A stretch of DNA of 64,000 bases. Origin: JAWXCE01 sp034440495 (lineage in GTDB: Bacteria > Pseudomonadota > Alphaproteobacteria > Rhizobiales > Rhodomicrobiaceae). Each line of letters starts with the position of its first letter. The first letter of the stretch is position 1. The stretch covers positions 1 to 64,000 of the forward strand of contig JAWXCE010000060.1 of the NCBI GenBank assembly GCA_034440495.1. Reading direction: 5' to 3'. The notes under the pieces were generated by a model. That model ran no database searches. It was not told where the DNA came from and saw nothing but the letters and a program-made list of their open reading frames with translations. The translations under genes were made by a program, and so were the position numbers. Positions 32,594 through 41,349 of the stretch are shown one piece after another.

Positions 32594-33523
32594 TTAGGAC
32601 AATGACGGCAGGCTTTTCTCAATCTCGGCGCGGCGCGCTTCATACTGCGCGGGCAGTTTGAGCGCCTGCCCGAGGGTTTCCAGCGGCTCGTCCACAGTGA
32701 AGCCGGGCGGGTCAGTCGCTATCTCGAACAGCACGCCACCCGGTTCACGGAAGTAAACGGAGTGAAAATAATTGCGATCGATAATCGGTGTTACGTTAAG
32801 GCCTTCGGCGGTTAGCGCTTCGCGCATCTGCTCCTCATGCGCATCATCGCGAGCGCGGAACGCTACGTGATGATTGACGCCTGCGCCTAGAGCCCCCGAA
32901 CGCAAATCGCCGGTGTTGAGAATATCGACGATCCGGCCAACCCCGCCGCCGGGCGCACGGAAGCGGAACCGGTTTTCCTCTGCGCCGTCGGCGGCAAAGC
33001 CGAAATGCGCTGTTAGCAAAGCGGCCGTTGCTTTATAATCCCGCTCCCAAAGTGTGACCGAGTGAAAACCGCGGATGGCTTCCGCAAGGCTGATGTCTGC
33101 CGTCGCCCAAGGCGCACCCGCGTGCTCAACGCCATACGCTGCGACAATCTCCAGCTTCAGCTCGTCCGGATCGTCGAAGCTTACGAATTTTTCGCCAAAA
33201 CGTTCGTCCTGCCCGTCATGAGCAATACCCTGCTTTTCCAGCCTCTCCAGCCAGAAGTCGAACGCGGCAGGCGGCACGGCAAAGCTTATACCCACCGCCT
33301 GACCTGCGCCGTGGTGTCCTGGACGCGCATCCGGGTGCGGAAAGAACGTGAGCACGCTTCCCGGTGAGCCTGACCCATCCGAGTAATAGAGATGATAGGT
33401 GCTAGGATCATCGAAATTGACGGTTTTTTTGACAAGCCGCAGCCCCAGCGCGCCGGTGTAGAAATCGACATTGCGTCTTGGGTCGCTGGCGACGGCTGTG
33501 ATGTGATGAATGCCTGTGCTCAT
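32594..33523 (-). CDS. ring-cleavage-type VOC dioxygenase/glyoxalase-family protein
   Basis: Protein of 309 residues with two vicinal-oxygen-chelate domains. The N-terminal domain begins GIHHITAVASDPRRNVDFYT with a metal-ligand His, and the second begins IRGFHSVTLWERDYKATAALL. The late GVNHHVAFRARDD and the YFREPGGVLFEIATDPPGF with Glu complete a metal site. This layout matches the MhqO/LinE-like hydroquinone dioxygenase group, often annotated as 'ring-cleaving dioxygenase'. An AGGTGAG site fits the chosen ATG; a GTG four codons upstream is possible. It is a single gene, and the substrate is not evident. Confidence 0.8.
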   Translation of the reverse strand: MSTGIHHITAVASDPRRNVDFYTGALGLRLVKKTVNFDDPSTYHLYYSDGSGSPGSVLTFFPHPDARPGHHGAGQAVGISFAVPPAAFDFWLERLEKQGIAHDGQDERFGEKFVSFDDPDELKLEIVAAYGVEHAGAPWATADISLAEAIRGFHSVTLWERDYKATAALLTAHFGFAADGAEENRFRFRAPGGGVGRIVDILNTGDLRSGALGAGVNHHVAFRARDDAHEEQMREALTAEGLNVTPIIDRNYFHSVYFREPGGVLFEIATDPPGFTVDEPLETLGQALKLPAQYEARRAEIEKSLPSLS

Positions 33524-33753
33524 GATAGAACTCACCTGTCATTTGAATCTGAGCGGCTAACGGAAAGCCGCCCGGCGTGTTGTGGTCATCATACTTATTC
33601 CAGCAATAATTAGACCTCATATCGCCAGACACAACAAAAAGTCACGCCTTGCTGTTATTCGCAAAAGATCAGGCAACGGTAACGCAAATCCTTAAGGCCG
33701 GACATGCAAAAACCGCCGCATTTGAGTGCGGCGGCCTGTTTGATGTGACCGTG

Positions 33754-34128
33754 TTAGCGGTTGATTGAAGGATTGCTCCAGTAAGGTTGTGTGCCGTAAT
33801 GGGAGTGAGTGCGTGTTTCCCAATCACGATTTGTGTAACTTTCATCATCGAAATCAGGCGCGTTTTTTAGCTGATCTTCGGTCACGTTCGTGCGGTAGCC
33901 CTCAAGCTCGCTATCGTAATGGATTGCCGACCATGGCAGTGGATAATGGGTGCGACCGAGGCCGAGAAAGCCGCCGAACTCTACAACGGCATATACAACC
34001 TGACCGCTCGTCTTTTCGATCATCAGATGATGAATGGAGCCAATTTTGTCGCCATCGCTGCCGTAAACTTTTGTATCTTCAACGGATTCACTCGAAATGA
34101 GCATGTTGCTCGAATGTGTGTGAGCCAT
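33754..34128 (-). CDS. PRC-barrel domain protein
   Basis: Encodes 124 residues with one PRC-barrel domain (about 15-75). Visible are VEDTKVYGSDGDKIGSIHHL, VYAVVEFGGFLGLG and HYPLPWSAIHYD. Similar small proteins are abundant in stress-resistant Hyphomicrobiales and often belong to the PhyR/EcfG regulon; their role is unknown. An AAGGAG site precedes the ATG. A sequence resembling an EcfG promoter lies about 40-60 bases upstream (separate entry), which would fit control by the phyR gene in this window. Confidence 0.88.
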   Translation of the reverse strand: MAHTHSSNMLISSESVEDTKVYGSDGDKIGSIHHLMIEKTSGQVVYAVVEFGGFLGLGRTHYPLPWSAIHYDSELEGYRTNVTEDQLKNAPDFDDESYTNRDWETRTHSHYGTQPYWSNPSINR

Positions 34129-34164
34129 GTTTTATTCTCCTTTTCCTTAAACCGATACTCCATG

Positions 34165-34189
34165 AACAAAACTTCAGGTTTTTTGTTCC
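34165..34189 (-). promoter_or_regulatory. candidate EcfG-type (general stress) promoter of the PRC-barrel gene
   Basis: Reading the minus strand, GGAAC (34185-34189) is followed after 17 bases by GTT (34165-34167). This closely fits the alphaproteobacterial EcfG consensus GGAAC-N16/17-cGTT, although the base before GTT is T rather than C. The -10 element is about 37 bases before the ATG. The stretch is also an imperfect AT-rich palindrome, so part of the match could be coincidental. Confidence 0.5.
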
Positions 34190-34252
34190 TTGCATCACCG
34201 GTCAGGTGAAGAAAATAAATCCTGCAAGCGCATGATTGAAAGCTGAAGTTGC

Positions 34253-34948
34253 CTAGACGGCAAGCCTGCGTCGCACATCCGGCTCGTCCATGTGGCTGCG
34301 GGCGCCCGACAGTACGATTTGCCCACGATCCATCACGGCGTAGCTATCGCAGAGGTCACGGGCGAACTCAAAATACTGCTCGACCAATAGGATCGCCATC
34401 CCGCCCTGATTTCGCAGGAAGGTAATTGCCCTGCCTATATCCTTGATAATGGAGGGTTGAATGCCCTCAGTCGGCTCGTCCAGCACCAGCAGGGTCGGGC
34501 GTGTTACAAGGGCGCGGGCGATGGCGAGTTGCTGTTGCTGACCGCCTGACAAATCGCCGCCCCTGCGGTGAAGCATGGTCTTCAGGACGGGGAACAATTC
34601 GTAGGTTTCCGGGGGGATAAAACGGGCGCCGCGTTTCAAAGGCGCAAAGCCGGTCTCCAGGTTTTCGCGCACCGTTAGCAGCGGGAAAATCTCGCGCCCC
34701 TGCGGCACAAGCGCGATGCCGCGTCTGGCGCGTTCATACGCGGCCAGCCCGTTCAAACTGTCGCCGTTCCACGTCACGCCGCCAGACCGTATGGCCTGAT
34801 GCCCGGCAATCGCGCGCAGAAGGCTGGTTTTGCCGACACCGTTGCGCCCGAGAATGCATGTGACTTCGCCAATGCGGGCGTCGATGGACACGTTACGCAG
34901 GGCCTGCGCCGCGCCATAAAACAAATTCACGCCCGTGACGTTCAGCAT
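34253..34948 (-). CDS. urtE: urea ABC transporter ATP-binding subunit UrtE
   Basis: One of two cytoplasmic ATPases of the Urt urea importer, 231 residues. The Walker A is GRNGVGKTSLLRA, the signature LSGGQQQQLAIARAL and the Walker B LLVLDEPTEGIQPS. The extended signature-to-Walker spacing and EGIQPSII resemble LivF/UrtE proteins. It is last in the minus-strand operon urtABCDE. The ATG with GGAG eight bases upstream was chosen over a TTG two codons earlier. Confidence 0.94.
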   Translation of the reverse strand: MLNVTGVNLFYGAAQALRNVSIDARIGEVTCILGRNGVGKTSLLRAIAGHQAIRSGGVTWNGDSLNGLAAYERARRGIALVPQGREIFPLLTVRENLETGFAPLKRGARFIPPETYELFPVLKTMLHRRGGDLSGGQQQQLAIARALVTRPTLLVLDEPTEGIQPSIIKDIGRAITFLRNQGGMAILLVEQYFEFARDLCDSYAVMDRGQIVLSGARSHMDEPDVRRRLAV

Positions 34949-34970
34949 TCGCAAACTCCATCACGATCAT

Positions 34971-35750
34971 TCATCGGCCCAGATACACCTCGATCACGCG
35001 CGGATTCGACGACACCGCATCGATGGAGCCTTCGGCAAGCACGGAGCCTTCGTGCAGGCACGTTACCTTGACGCCGAGCGCGCGCACGAACGCCATATCG
35101 TGCTCCACCACAACCACGGAATGGGATTTGTTAATCTCTTTTAACAGTACGGCGGTCACTTCGGTTTCCGCGTCCGTCATGCCTGCGACCGGCTCATCGA
35201 CAAGCAGGAGTTTTGGGTCTTGCGCCAGCAACATGCCGATTTCAAGCCATTGTTTCTGGCCGTGCGAGAGATCGCCAGCCAGCCTGTCGCGAGACGCAGT
35301 CAGGCGCACGATGTCGAGCGCGTGATCGACGGTTTCGCGGCTGGTGCGGTTGCGCTCACCGAAGAGAGCGGAGAATGGGCCGCGCTGACCTTTCAGCGCC
35401 AGCACGATATTATCGGCGACGGTCTGGTTCTCGAATACCGTCGGCTTCTGGAATTTTCGCCCAATGCCAAGCTCCGCGATGCCCGCCTCGTCCAGCTCTG
35501 TCAAATCGACCGAGCCGCCGTCGAACAGAACGTCGCCAGTGTCGGGTTTGGTTTTGCCGGTGACAATATCCATCATCGTGGTTTTGCCCGCGCCGTTCGG
35601 GCCGATGATGGCGCGCATTTCGCCGGGCGCGATTATGAGCGAGAGGTTGTTGATGGCCTTGAAGCGGTCGAAGGCGACATTGACGCCGTCGAGATAGAGA
35701 AGGGCGTTTGTGACCTGCGGCTTTTCCTGCGCGCTGAGAACGGCGCTCAT
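34971..35750 (-). CDS. urtD: urea ABC transporter ATP-binding subunit UrtD
   Basis: Second ATPase of the urea importer, LivG-like, 259 residues. The Walker A is GPNGAGKTTMMDIVTGKTKP, the signature LSHGQKQWLEIGMLLAQ (the SHGQKQWLEI variant is typical of UrtD) and the Walker B LLLVDEPVAGMTD. The ATG overlaps the end of urtC by four bases; longer in-frame versions run through urtC and were rejected. A 22-base gap separates it from urtE. Confidence 0.95.
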   Translation of the reverse strand: MSAVLSAQEKPQVTNALLYLDGVNVAFDRFKAINNLSLIIAPGEMRAIIGPNGAGKTTMMDIVTGKTKPDTGDVLFDGGSVDLTELDEAGIAELGIGRKFQKPTVFENQTVADNIVLALKGQRGPFSALFGERNRTSRETVDHALDIVRLTASRDRLAGDLSHGQKQWLEIGMLLAQDPKLLLVDEPVAGMTDAETEVTAVLLKEINKSHSVVVVEHDMAFVRALGVKVTCLHEGSVLAEGSIDAVSSNPRVIEVYLGR

Positions 35751-36886
35751 TCCGCCACCTGTGGCATTGCCGTTTCTTTCTCCGATATTTTTCGTCTCGA
35801 TAAAGTGACGTTTTGCAACGTCCCGACAATGCCTTTTGGCAGTGCAAGAGTGACGAAGATAAACAGGCCGCCGAGCGCGAACAGCCAATACGGCGCCAGC
35901 GCGCCTGTGGTAAAAACCGATTTCATGAAGTTTACCGAAATCGCGCCCACGGCGGCGCCGACTAGCGTGCCGCGTCCGCCAACGGCGACCCATATGACCG
36001 CTTCAATCGAGTTCGCCGGAGAGAATTCGGAAGGGTTGATGATACCGACCTGCGGCACATAAAGCGCACCCGCCACGCCCGCCATCATCGCCGAGAGCAC
36101 GAACACCACGAGCTTGAAATGCTCCACGCGGTAGCCGAGGAAGCGCGTGCGGCTTTCGGCGTCACGGATCGCGAGTAACACCTTGCCGAACGAGGACGTA
36201 ACGACGATCCGGGCCAAGATGAAACACCCGGCAAGCGTCAATACCGTGAGCATATATAAGACTGCCCGTGTCGAATCAGCCTGCACGGACGCGCCGAGGA
36301 TGTCCTTGAAGTCGGTCAACCCGTTATTGCCCCCGAACCCCATGTCATTGCGGAAGAAGGCAAGGAGGAGCGCATAGGTCAGCGCCTGCGTCATGATCGA
36401 GAGGTAGACGCCCGTGACGCGGCTGCGGAAGGCAAGCCAGCCGAAAATGAACGCCAGCAAGCCCGGCACAGCCAGAATCATCAGCGCGGCAAACCAGAAC
36501 ATGTCGAAGCCATGCCAGAACCACGGCAGCTCCTTATAGTTCAGGAACACCATGAAATCGGGCAGCACCGGATCGCCATAAACGCCGCGCGTGCTGACCT
36601 GGCGCATCAGATACATGCCCATCGCATAGCCGCCAAGCGCGAAAAACGCGCCGTGGCCGAGCGAGAGAATGCCGCAATAGCCCCAGACGAGGTCGAGACT
36701 GAGGGCTAGGATGGCAAAGCACAGATATTTGCCCATCAGCGCGACGGCGTAGGACGGGACGTGGAACGGCGAAGACTCGGGCATGAAGAGATTAAGCGCG
36801 GGCGCAGCCACAAGCGCCACGCCCAGCACGGCGAGGAAAATGACGCCGGTGCGGTCGAGCGTTGCGAAAAACCGCGCCGCGATCAT
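35747..36886 (-). CDS. urtC: urea ABC transporter permease UrtC
   Basis: LivM-like inner-membrane permease of 379 residues with about ten helices. Typical segments are LDLVWGYCGILSLGHGAFFA, the cytoplasmic coupling region SRTRFLGYRVEHFKL and SVNFMKSVFTTGALAPYW near the end. It pairs with UrtB to form the urea pore. A GGTGGAGG site precedes the ATG, which overlaps the stop of urtB (ATGA), so the subunits are made together. A 55-codon upstream extension overlaps urtB and was not accepted. Confidence 0.94.
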   Translation of the reverse strand: MIAARFFATLDRTGVIFLAVLGVALVAAPALNLFMPESSPFHVPSYAVALMGKYLCFAILALSLDLVWGYCGILSLGHGAFFALGGYAMGMYLMRQVSTRGVYGDPVLPDFMVFLNYKELPWFWHGFDMFWFAALMILAVPGLLAFIFGWLAFRSRVTGVYLSIMTQALTYALLLAFFRNDMGFGGNNGLTDFKDILGASVQADSTRAVLYMLTVLTLAGCFILARIVVTSSFGKVLLAIRDAESRTRFLGYRVEHFKLVVFVLSAMMAGVAGALYVPQVGIINPSEFSPANSIEAVIWVAVGGRGTLVGAAVGAISVNFMKSVFTTGALAPYWLFALGGLFIFVTLALPKGIVGTLQNVTLSRRKISEKETAMPQVAE

Positions 36887-38463
36887 GCCTCCACCGACCT
36901 TCCTTTGAGCGCGAACAGCCCTCGCGGCCGCTTCTGGATGAACAGGATCAGAAGAACCAGGATGAATATTTTCGAGAGCACCGCGCCTGCTAGAGGTTCG
37001 AGCAGCTTGTTGGCGATGCCGAGTGAGAAGGCCGAAATCAGCGTCCCCCACAGATTGCCGACGCCGCCGAACACGACGACCAGGAAACTGTCGATGATGT
37101 AGCTCTGGCCGAGGTTGGGCGACACGTTATCGATCTGCGACAGCGCCACCCCAGCGATGCCCGCCACGCCGGAGCCAAGGCCAAACGTCATCGCGTCCAC
37201 CCACGGCGTGCGGATGCCCATGCTGCTCGCCATCCGGCGATTCTGCGTAACGGCCCGCATTTGCAGTCCAAGCGCGGTGCGTTTCAGGAGGAGGAGCAAT
37301 GCGGCGAACACCACCAAGGTGAAGACGATGATCCAAAGCCGCCCATAAGTGATTTGCAGACCAAGCAGATCGAACGAGCCGGACATATAGCTGGGTGACG
37401 CCACGTCGCGGTTGGTCGGGCCAAAAATCGTGCGCACCGTTTGCTGCAAAAACAGGCTGACGCCCCAGGTGGCGAGCAGCGTCTCCAGCGGCCTGCCGTA
37501 CAAAAACCGGATGATGCCGCGCTCGATGGCCACACCAATCAGGCCCGCCACGAGAAACGCGAGCGGGATGGCGATGGGCAGAGACAAACCAAAATACTCG
37601 GGTGCGTAAGCGCGAAACACCTCCTGCACCATAAACGTCGTGTAAGCGCCGAGCATCACCATTTCGCCATGCGCCATGTTAATGACGCCCATCACCCCGA
37701 AGGTGATAGCGAGACCAATGGCCGCCAGTAGCAGCACGGAGCCGAGCGAGAGGCCGTACCAGATATTCTGCGCGCCCGAGATAAAAAGCTGTTTCCGCTC
37801 GATGCGGGCGACGGCGGCCTCGGCCGCGATACGCGCGTCTCCCTGCAGCGCAGGCAGCGCATTCCGGATTTGTCCGAGCGCGTCCTGATTACCGCGTGCA
37901 GCGAGCGCTTCGATGGCGGCGACACGGTCGGCGTCGCTCGCGTCCGGCTTGGCGAGAAGAAGCACGCTGCGCGTCGCCACGAACGCAGTTTTCACCTCGG
38001 CGTCAGCCTCCTTGGCGATTGCAGCTTCCAAAGCTGGCAACGCCTTCAAATCCTTGGACTTGAAAACACTTTCCGCCGCTTCCAGACGTTTCTGCCGGTC
38101 TGGCGAAAACAGCCTGAGCAGCCCGATGGCGAACTCCACAACGCCGCGCAGCTTATTGTTGAGCCGAACGGGCGAAGCACCACTGACTGGCTCGGTTGCT
38201 TTTCCTGTGCCCGCGTTGAAGGTCGCGCCGGAGGCGTCGGTGTAGACAATGCGCTTGTCCGCGGCAATCAAAAGGCGGCGGCCCGCCATGGCTTCCAAAA
38301 TGGCTTGGGCATTTGGGGCGCCAGATGTGGCGATCTCGCCGATGGCCGCTTCCGTCTCGGTGAATGAGTCCGCTGCAAGACGATCAAGAGCGGCGTCGAT
38401 GCTTTGTGCCTGCGCTATCCCGCCGTACAGCAAGGCGACGATGACTAGAACAATACGAAGCAT
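36883..38463 (-). CDS. urtB: urea ABC transporter permease UrtB
   Basis: LivH-like permease of 526 residues. A cleavable-looking signal (MLRIVLVIVALLYGGIAQAQ) leads into a helical extracytoplasmic region (about 21-230) that is characteristic of UrtB and absent from LivH. The permease core follows, with about eight helices: LAITFGVMGVINMAHGEMVM, TWGVSLFLQQTVRTIFG and GIAGVALSQIDNVSPNLGQ. The coupled start with urtC and the hairpin before this gene suggest production set by urtA transcription. Confidence 0.95.
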   Translation of the reverse strand: MLRIVLVIVALLYGGIAQAQSIDAALDRLAADSFTETEAAIGEIATSGAPNAQAILEAMAGRRLLIAADKRIVYTDASGATFNAGTGKATEPVSGASPVRLNNKLRGVVEFAIGLLRLFSPDRQKRLEAAESVFKSKDLKALPALEAAIAKEADAEVKTAFVATRSVLLLAKPDASDADRVAAIEALAARGNQDALGQIRNALPALQGDARIAAEAAVARIERKQLFISGAQNIWYGLSLGSVLLLAAIGLAITFGVMGVINMAHGEMVMLGAYTTFMVQEVFRAYAPEYFGLSLPIAIPLAFLVAGLIGVAIERGIIRFLYGRPLETLLATWGVSLFLQQTVRTIFGPTNRDVASPSYMSGSFDLLGLQITYGRLWIIVFTLVVFAALLLLLKRTALGLQMRAVTQNRRMASSMGIRTPWVDAMTFGLGSGVAGIAGVALSQIDNVSPNLGQSYIIDSFLVVVFGGVGNLWGTLISAFSLGIANKLLEPLAGAVLSKIFILVLLILFIQKRPRGLFALKGRSVEA

Positions 38464-38494
38464 TCAAATCCTTGCGGCCAGGATTTCTGAACTT

Positions 38495-38519
38495 GCCCTC
38501 TCCGTCTGCCGGAGAGGGC
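38495..38519. terminator. hairpin between urtA and urtB
   Basis: Perfect nine-base-pair stem GCCCTCTCC/GGAGAGGGC with a seven-base loop, in the 76-base gap between urtA and urtB. There is no T-run, so it is more likely an RNA-processing or stabilising element (high UrtA, lower UrtBCDE) than a full terminator. It could also be a REP-like repeat. Confidence 0.55.
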
Positions 38520-38539
38520 GCTAGGGCATCAGGAAAAGT

Positions 38540-39826
38540 CTAGCTTCCGCATTTCTGCGTCTTGGTGTTGAAGTTGCCGCATTTTTTGCCAACCCAGTCA
38601 GCGACGAGGTCTTTCGACCCCTCAAGATAAGGCGACCAGGCGGCGCCCGGCACCAGATCCTTTGTCTGCCACACCACATCGAGTTGTCCGTCATCGCGAA
38701 TTTCACCGATGAAAACGGGCTTCGTGATGTGATGGTTGGGCAGCATTTTGGATATTCCGCCCGTCAGATTCGGCGCTTCGATGCCGGGGAGCGCCTCGAT
38801 GACTTTATCAGGATCGGTGGTTTTAACCTTCTCCACCGCCTTGACCCACATGTTAAAGCCGATCACGTGGGCCTCCATAGGATCATTCGTTACGCGCTTC
38901 GGGTTTTTAGTGAAAGCCTGCCATTTCTTGATGAATTCGTCGTTCACCGGCGCCTTGATCGATTGGAAGTAATTCCAGGCGGCGAGATGCCCGACAAGGT
39001 TGGTAGTGTCGACGCCAGCCAGCTCTTCCTCGCCAACGGAAAACGCAACGACCGGAATATCCGTCGCCTTTACGCCCTTGTTGGCCAGTTCCTTGTAAAA
39101 GGGCACGTTAGCGTCGCCGTTAATGGTAGACACTACAGCGGTTTTCTTGCCAGCCGTGCCAAATTTAACGATGTCGGCGACAATGGTTTGCCAGTCGGAG
39201 TGGCCGAACGGCGTGTAGTTAATGAGGATGTCGTCTTTGGCGACGCCCTTGGCGAGCAAATAGGCTTCGAGAATTTTGTTGGTGGTGCGGGGATAAACGT
39301 AGTCGGTGCCCGCCAGAACCCAGCGTTTTACCTCGCCGCCATCTTTCGACATCAGATAATCGACAGCCGGGATGGCCTGCTGGTTGGGCGCGGCACCCGT
39401 GTAGAAAACGTTCTTTTCGCTTTCTTCGCCCTCATATTGCACGGGGTAGAACAGAACGCTGTTCAGCTCCTTGAACACCGGCAACACGGATTTGCGTGAT
39501 ACGCTCGTCCAGCAACCGAACACAGCGGAAACCTTCTGCTGGCTAATAAGCTCGCGCGCCTTTTCAGCGAAAAGCGGCCAGTTCGACGCGGGATCGACAA
39601 CGACTGCCTCCAGCTTTTTGCCCAGAAGCCCGCCCTTCTTGTTCTGCTCATCGATCAGCATCAGCATGACATCTTTCAACGTGGTTTCGCTGATGGCCAT
39701 GGTGCCGGAGAGGGAGTGCAGAATTCCCACTTTGATGGTGTCCTGCGCCCGTGCGGGCGCGGCGGCAAGCGATAACGTGATGGTTAAACCGATTAAGCCC
39801 GCGCAGGTTTTTAGTCGCTTAAGCAT
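38540..39826 (-). CDS. urtA: urea ABC transporter substrate-binding protein UrtA
   Basis: Periplasmic urea-binding protein of 428 residues and first gene of urtABCDE. A signal peptide with cleavage near ARAQ (about residue 26-27) is followed by DTIKVGILHSLSGTMAISET, typical of the family. KVSAVFGCWTSVSRKSVLPV and FYPVQYEGEESEKNVFYTGA are characteristic of urea- and short-amide-binding proteins. An AAAGGGG site precedes the ATG. An upstream in-frame ATG at 39877 lies within the sigma-54 promoter and is therefore not the start. Urea taken up would supply nitrogen through urease, which is not in the window. Confidence 0.96.
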   Translation of the reverse strand: MLKRLKTCAGLIGLTITLSLAAAPARAQDTIKVGILHSLSGTMAISETTLKDVMLMLIDEQNKKGGLLGKKLEAVVVDPASNWPLFAEKARELISQQKVSAVFGCWTSVSRKSVLPVFKELNSVLFYPVQYEGEESEKNVFYTGAAPNQQAIPAVDYLMSKDGGEVKRWVLAGTDYVYPRTTNKILEAYLLAKGVAKDDILINYTPFGHSDWQTIVADIVKFGTAGKKTAVVSTINGDANVPFYKELANKGVKATDIPVVAFSVGEEELAGVDTTNLVGHLAAWNYFQSIKAPVNDEFIKKWQAFTKNPKRVTNDPMEAHVIGFNMWVKAVEKVKTTDPDKVIEALPGIEAPNLTGGISKMLPNHHITKPVFIGEIRDDGQLDVVWQTKDLVPGAAWSPYLEGSKDLVADWVGKKCGNFNTKTQKCGS

Positions 39827-39860
39827 GAAAGCCCCTTTGCTCAATGATGCAAAAATAATG

Positions 39861-39876
39861 AGCAAGACCCGTGCCA
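39861..39876 (-). promoter_or_regulatory. sigma-54 promoter of the urt operon
   Basis: On the minus strand the sequence TGGCACGGGTCTTGCT fits the sigma-54 -24/-12 consensus TGGCACG-N4-TTGCW at every conserved position. It lies 35 bases before the urtA ATG, leaving room for a short leader and the ribosome-binding site. It implies RpoN-dependent expression, most likely with NtrC under nitrogen limitation. I did not identify NtrC sites in the about 140 bases upstream. Confidence 0.85.
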
Positions 39877-40019
39877 TGACACGACCTCCAGCGCTGGGGC
39901 GCGTTTCGCCCTCGAAGAAGGGCGATCACGGGCGACACCGCGACAACTGCACTTTTTTTAACCTTCCGGTCAGCGCACCGTAGGGGATTGCCTAAGAGGT
40001 AAGCGTAATTTGATTCAGA

Positions 40020-41312
40020 TTAGGATTTAAGGCGGATGGAGACGGAGCGGCCGTGGCCATGCAGTCCTTCCGCATTTGCAAGCGCGATCGTATTAGGCCC
40101 GAGCGCCGCGAGGCTGGAAGCGTTGAGCTTCAGAATTGACATGCGCTTCATAAAGTCGAGCACGCCAAGCCCTGAAGCAAACCGCGCCGAACGCGCCGTC
40201 GGGAGCACGTGGTTGGAGCCGCCCGTGTAATCGCCCACCGCTTCGGGCGTATGAGCGCCTAAAAACGCCGCGCCTGCGTTTGTAATCCCCTGCAGCATGG
40301 CCTCCGGATCGGGCGTGGCAATCTCCACATGCTCCGGCGCGAGGCGGTTTACGAGTGGTATAGCGTTTAGAATTGCTGGCACGACGATGATAGCGCCATT
40401 CCTCTGCCAGCTCGCGCGCGCAATTTCAGCGCGTGGAAGCGAGTTTAGTTGCGCATCGACCGCCTCAGCCACCTGATCGGCGAATGCCGCGTCATCCGTG
40501 AAGAGAATCGATTGCGCCGCCTGGTCGTGTTCGGCCTGCGCTAACAGATCGGCAGCAATCCATTCCGGGTCATTATCGCCGGTCGCCACGATAACGACTT
40601 CGGATGGCCCGGCGATCATATCGATCCCCACAACGCCGAACACCTGACGCTTGGCCTCCGCCACATAGACGTTGCCCGGCCCGACGATTTTGGCGACCGA
40701 CTTGATCGTCTGCGTGCCGTAAGCCAGGGCCGCGACAGCCTGCGCGCCGCCGACGCGATAAATTTCCTCGATACCGCACAAATGCGCCGCCGCAAGCACC
40801 AGCGGATTGGTTTCGCCGCGCGGAGTAGGCACAACCATGGCTATGCGCGCCACACCCGCCACCTTTGCAGGGATGGCGTTCATTAGCAGGGAGCTTGGAT
40901 AGCTCGCTTTGCCGCCCGGCACATAAAGCCCCGCAGACTCCACCGCCGTCCATTTATGCCCGAGCTCCACGCCCAGCGCATCGCGGTAACGGTCGTCCAA
41001 CGGGCGCTGACGCTGGTGATGCGATTCGATGCGCGCATAAGCGAACTCCAGCGCTTCCCTCGCTGTAGAATCGACGCGGCCAAGCGCATCCTGCACCTCC
41101 GCTGGCGTGACAGCTACCCCGACGCTGCTCAAATCAAGATCGTCGAAACGCTTCGTGTATTCAATCAGCGCAGCGTCGCCACACGACCGGACATCGGCGA
41201 TGATAGCGCGCACGTCGTTGCCTACATCAACCGCCTGCTCGCGCTTCGAGGCAATCAGGGCGGCAAAATGCGTTTCAAAGTCGTCATCGTCGGCATTCAG
41301 CCGGATTGCCAT
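40020..41312 (-). CDS. hisD: histidinol dehydrogenase
   Basis: Last enzyme of histidine synthesis; it oxidises histidinol to histidine with two NAD. It has 430 residues. The segments GLYVPGGKASYPSSLLM, VGGAQAVAALAYGTQTI, GPGNVYVAEAKRQVFG, MIAGPSEV and LLAQAEHDQAAQSILFT (zinc-site His) are all canonical. It is the third gene of the murA-DUF2948-hisD series on the minus strand, an order shared by many alphaproteobacteria. Confidence 0.97.
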   Translation of the reverse strand: MAIRLNADDDDFETHFAALIASKREQAVDVGNDVRAIIADVRSCGDAALIEYTKRFDDLDLSSVGVAVTPAEVQDALGRVDSTAREALEFAYARIESHHQRQRPLDDRYRDALGVELGHKWTAVESAGLYVPGGKASYPSSLLMNAIPAKVAGVARIAMVVPTPRGETNPLVLAAAHLCGIEEIYRVGGAQAVAALAYGTQTIKSVAKIVGPGNVYVAEAKRQVFGVVGIDMIAGPSEVVIVATGDNDPEWIAADLLAQAEHDQAAQSILFTDDAAFADQVAEAVDAQLNSLPRAEIARASWQRNGAIIVVPAILNAIPLVNRLAPEHVEIATPDPEAMLQGITNAGAAFLGAHTPEAVGDYTGGSNHVLPTARSARFASGLGVLDFMKRMSILKLNASSLAALGPNTIALANAEGLHGHGRSVSIRLKS

Positions 41313-41349
41313 TTCATATCCTAAACTGGGTCACAGCCGCCGTAATCGC

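Noticed and set aside
39827..39877. Longer urtA start at 39877
   Set aside because: The codons are the sigma-54 promoter itself (ATGGCACGGGTCTTGCTC), so they cannot be translated from that promoter; the ATG at 39826 has an AAAGGGG site.
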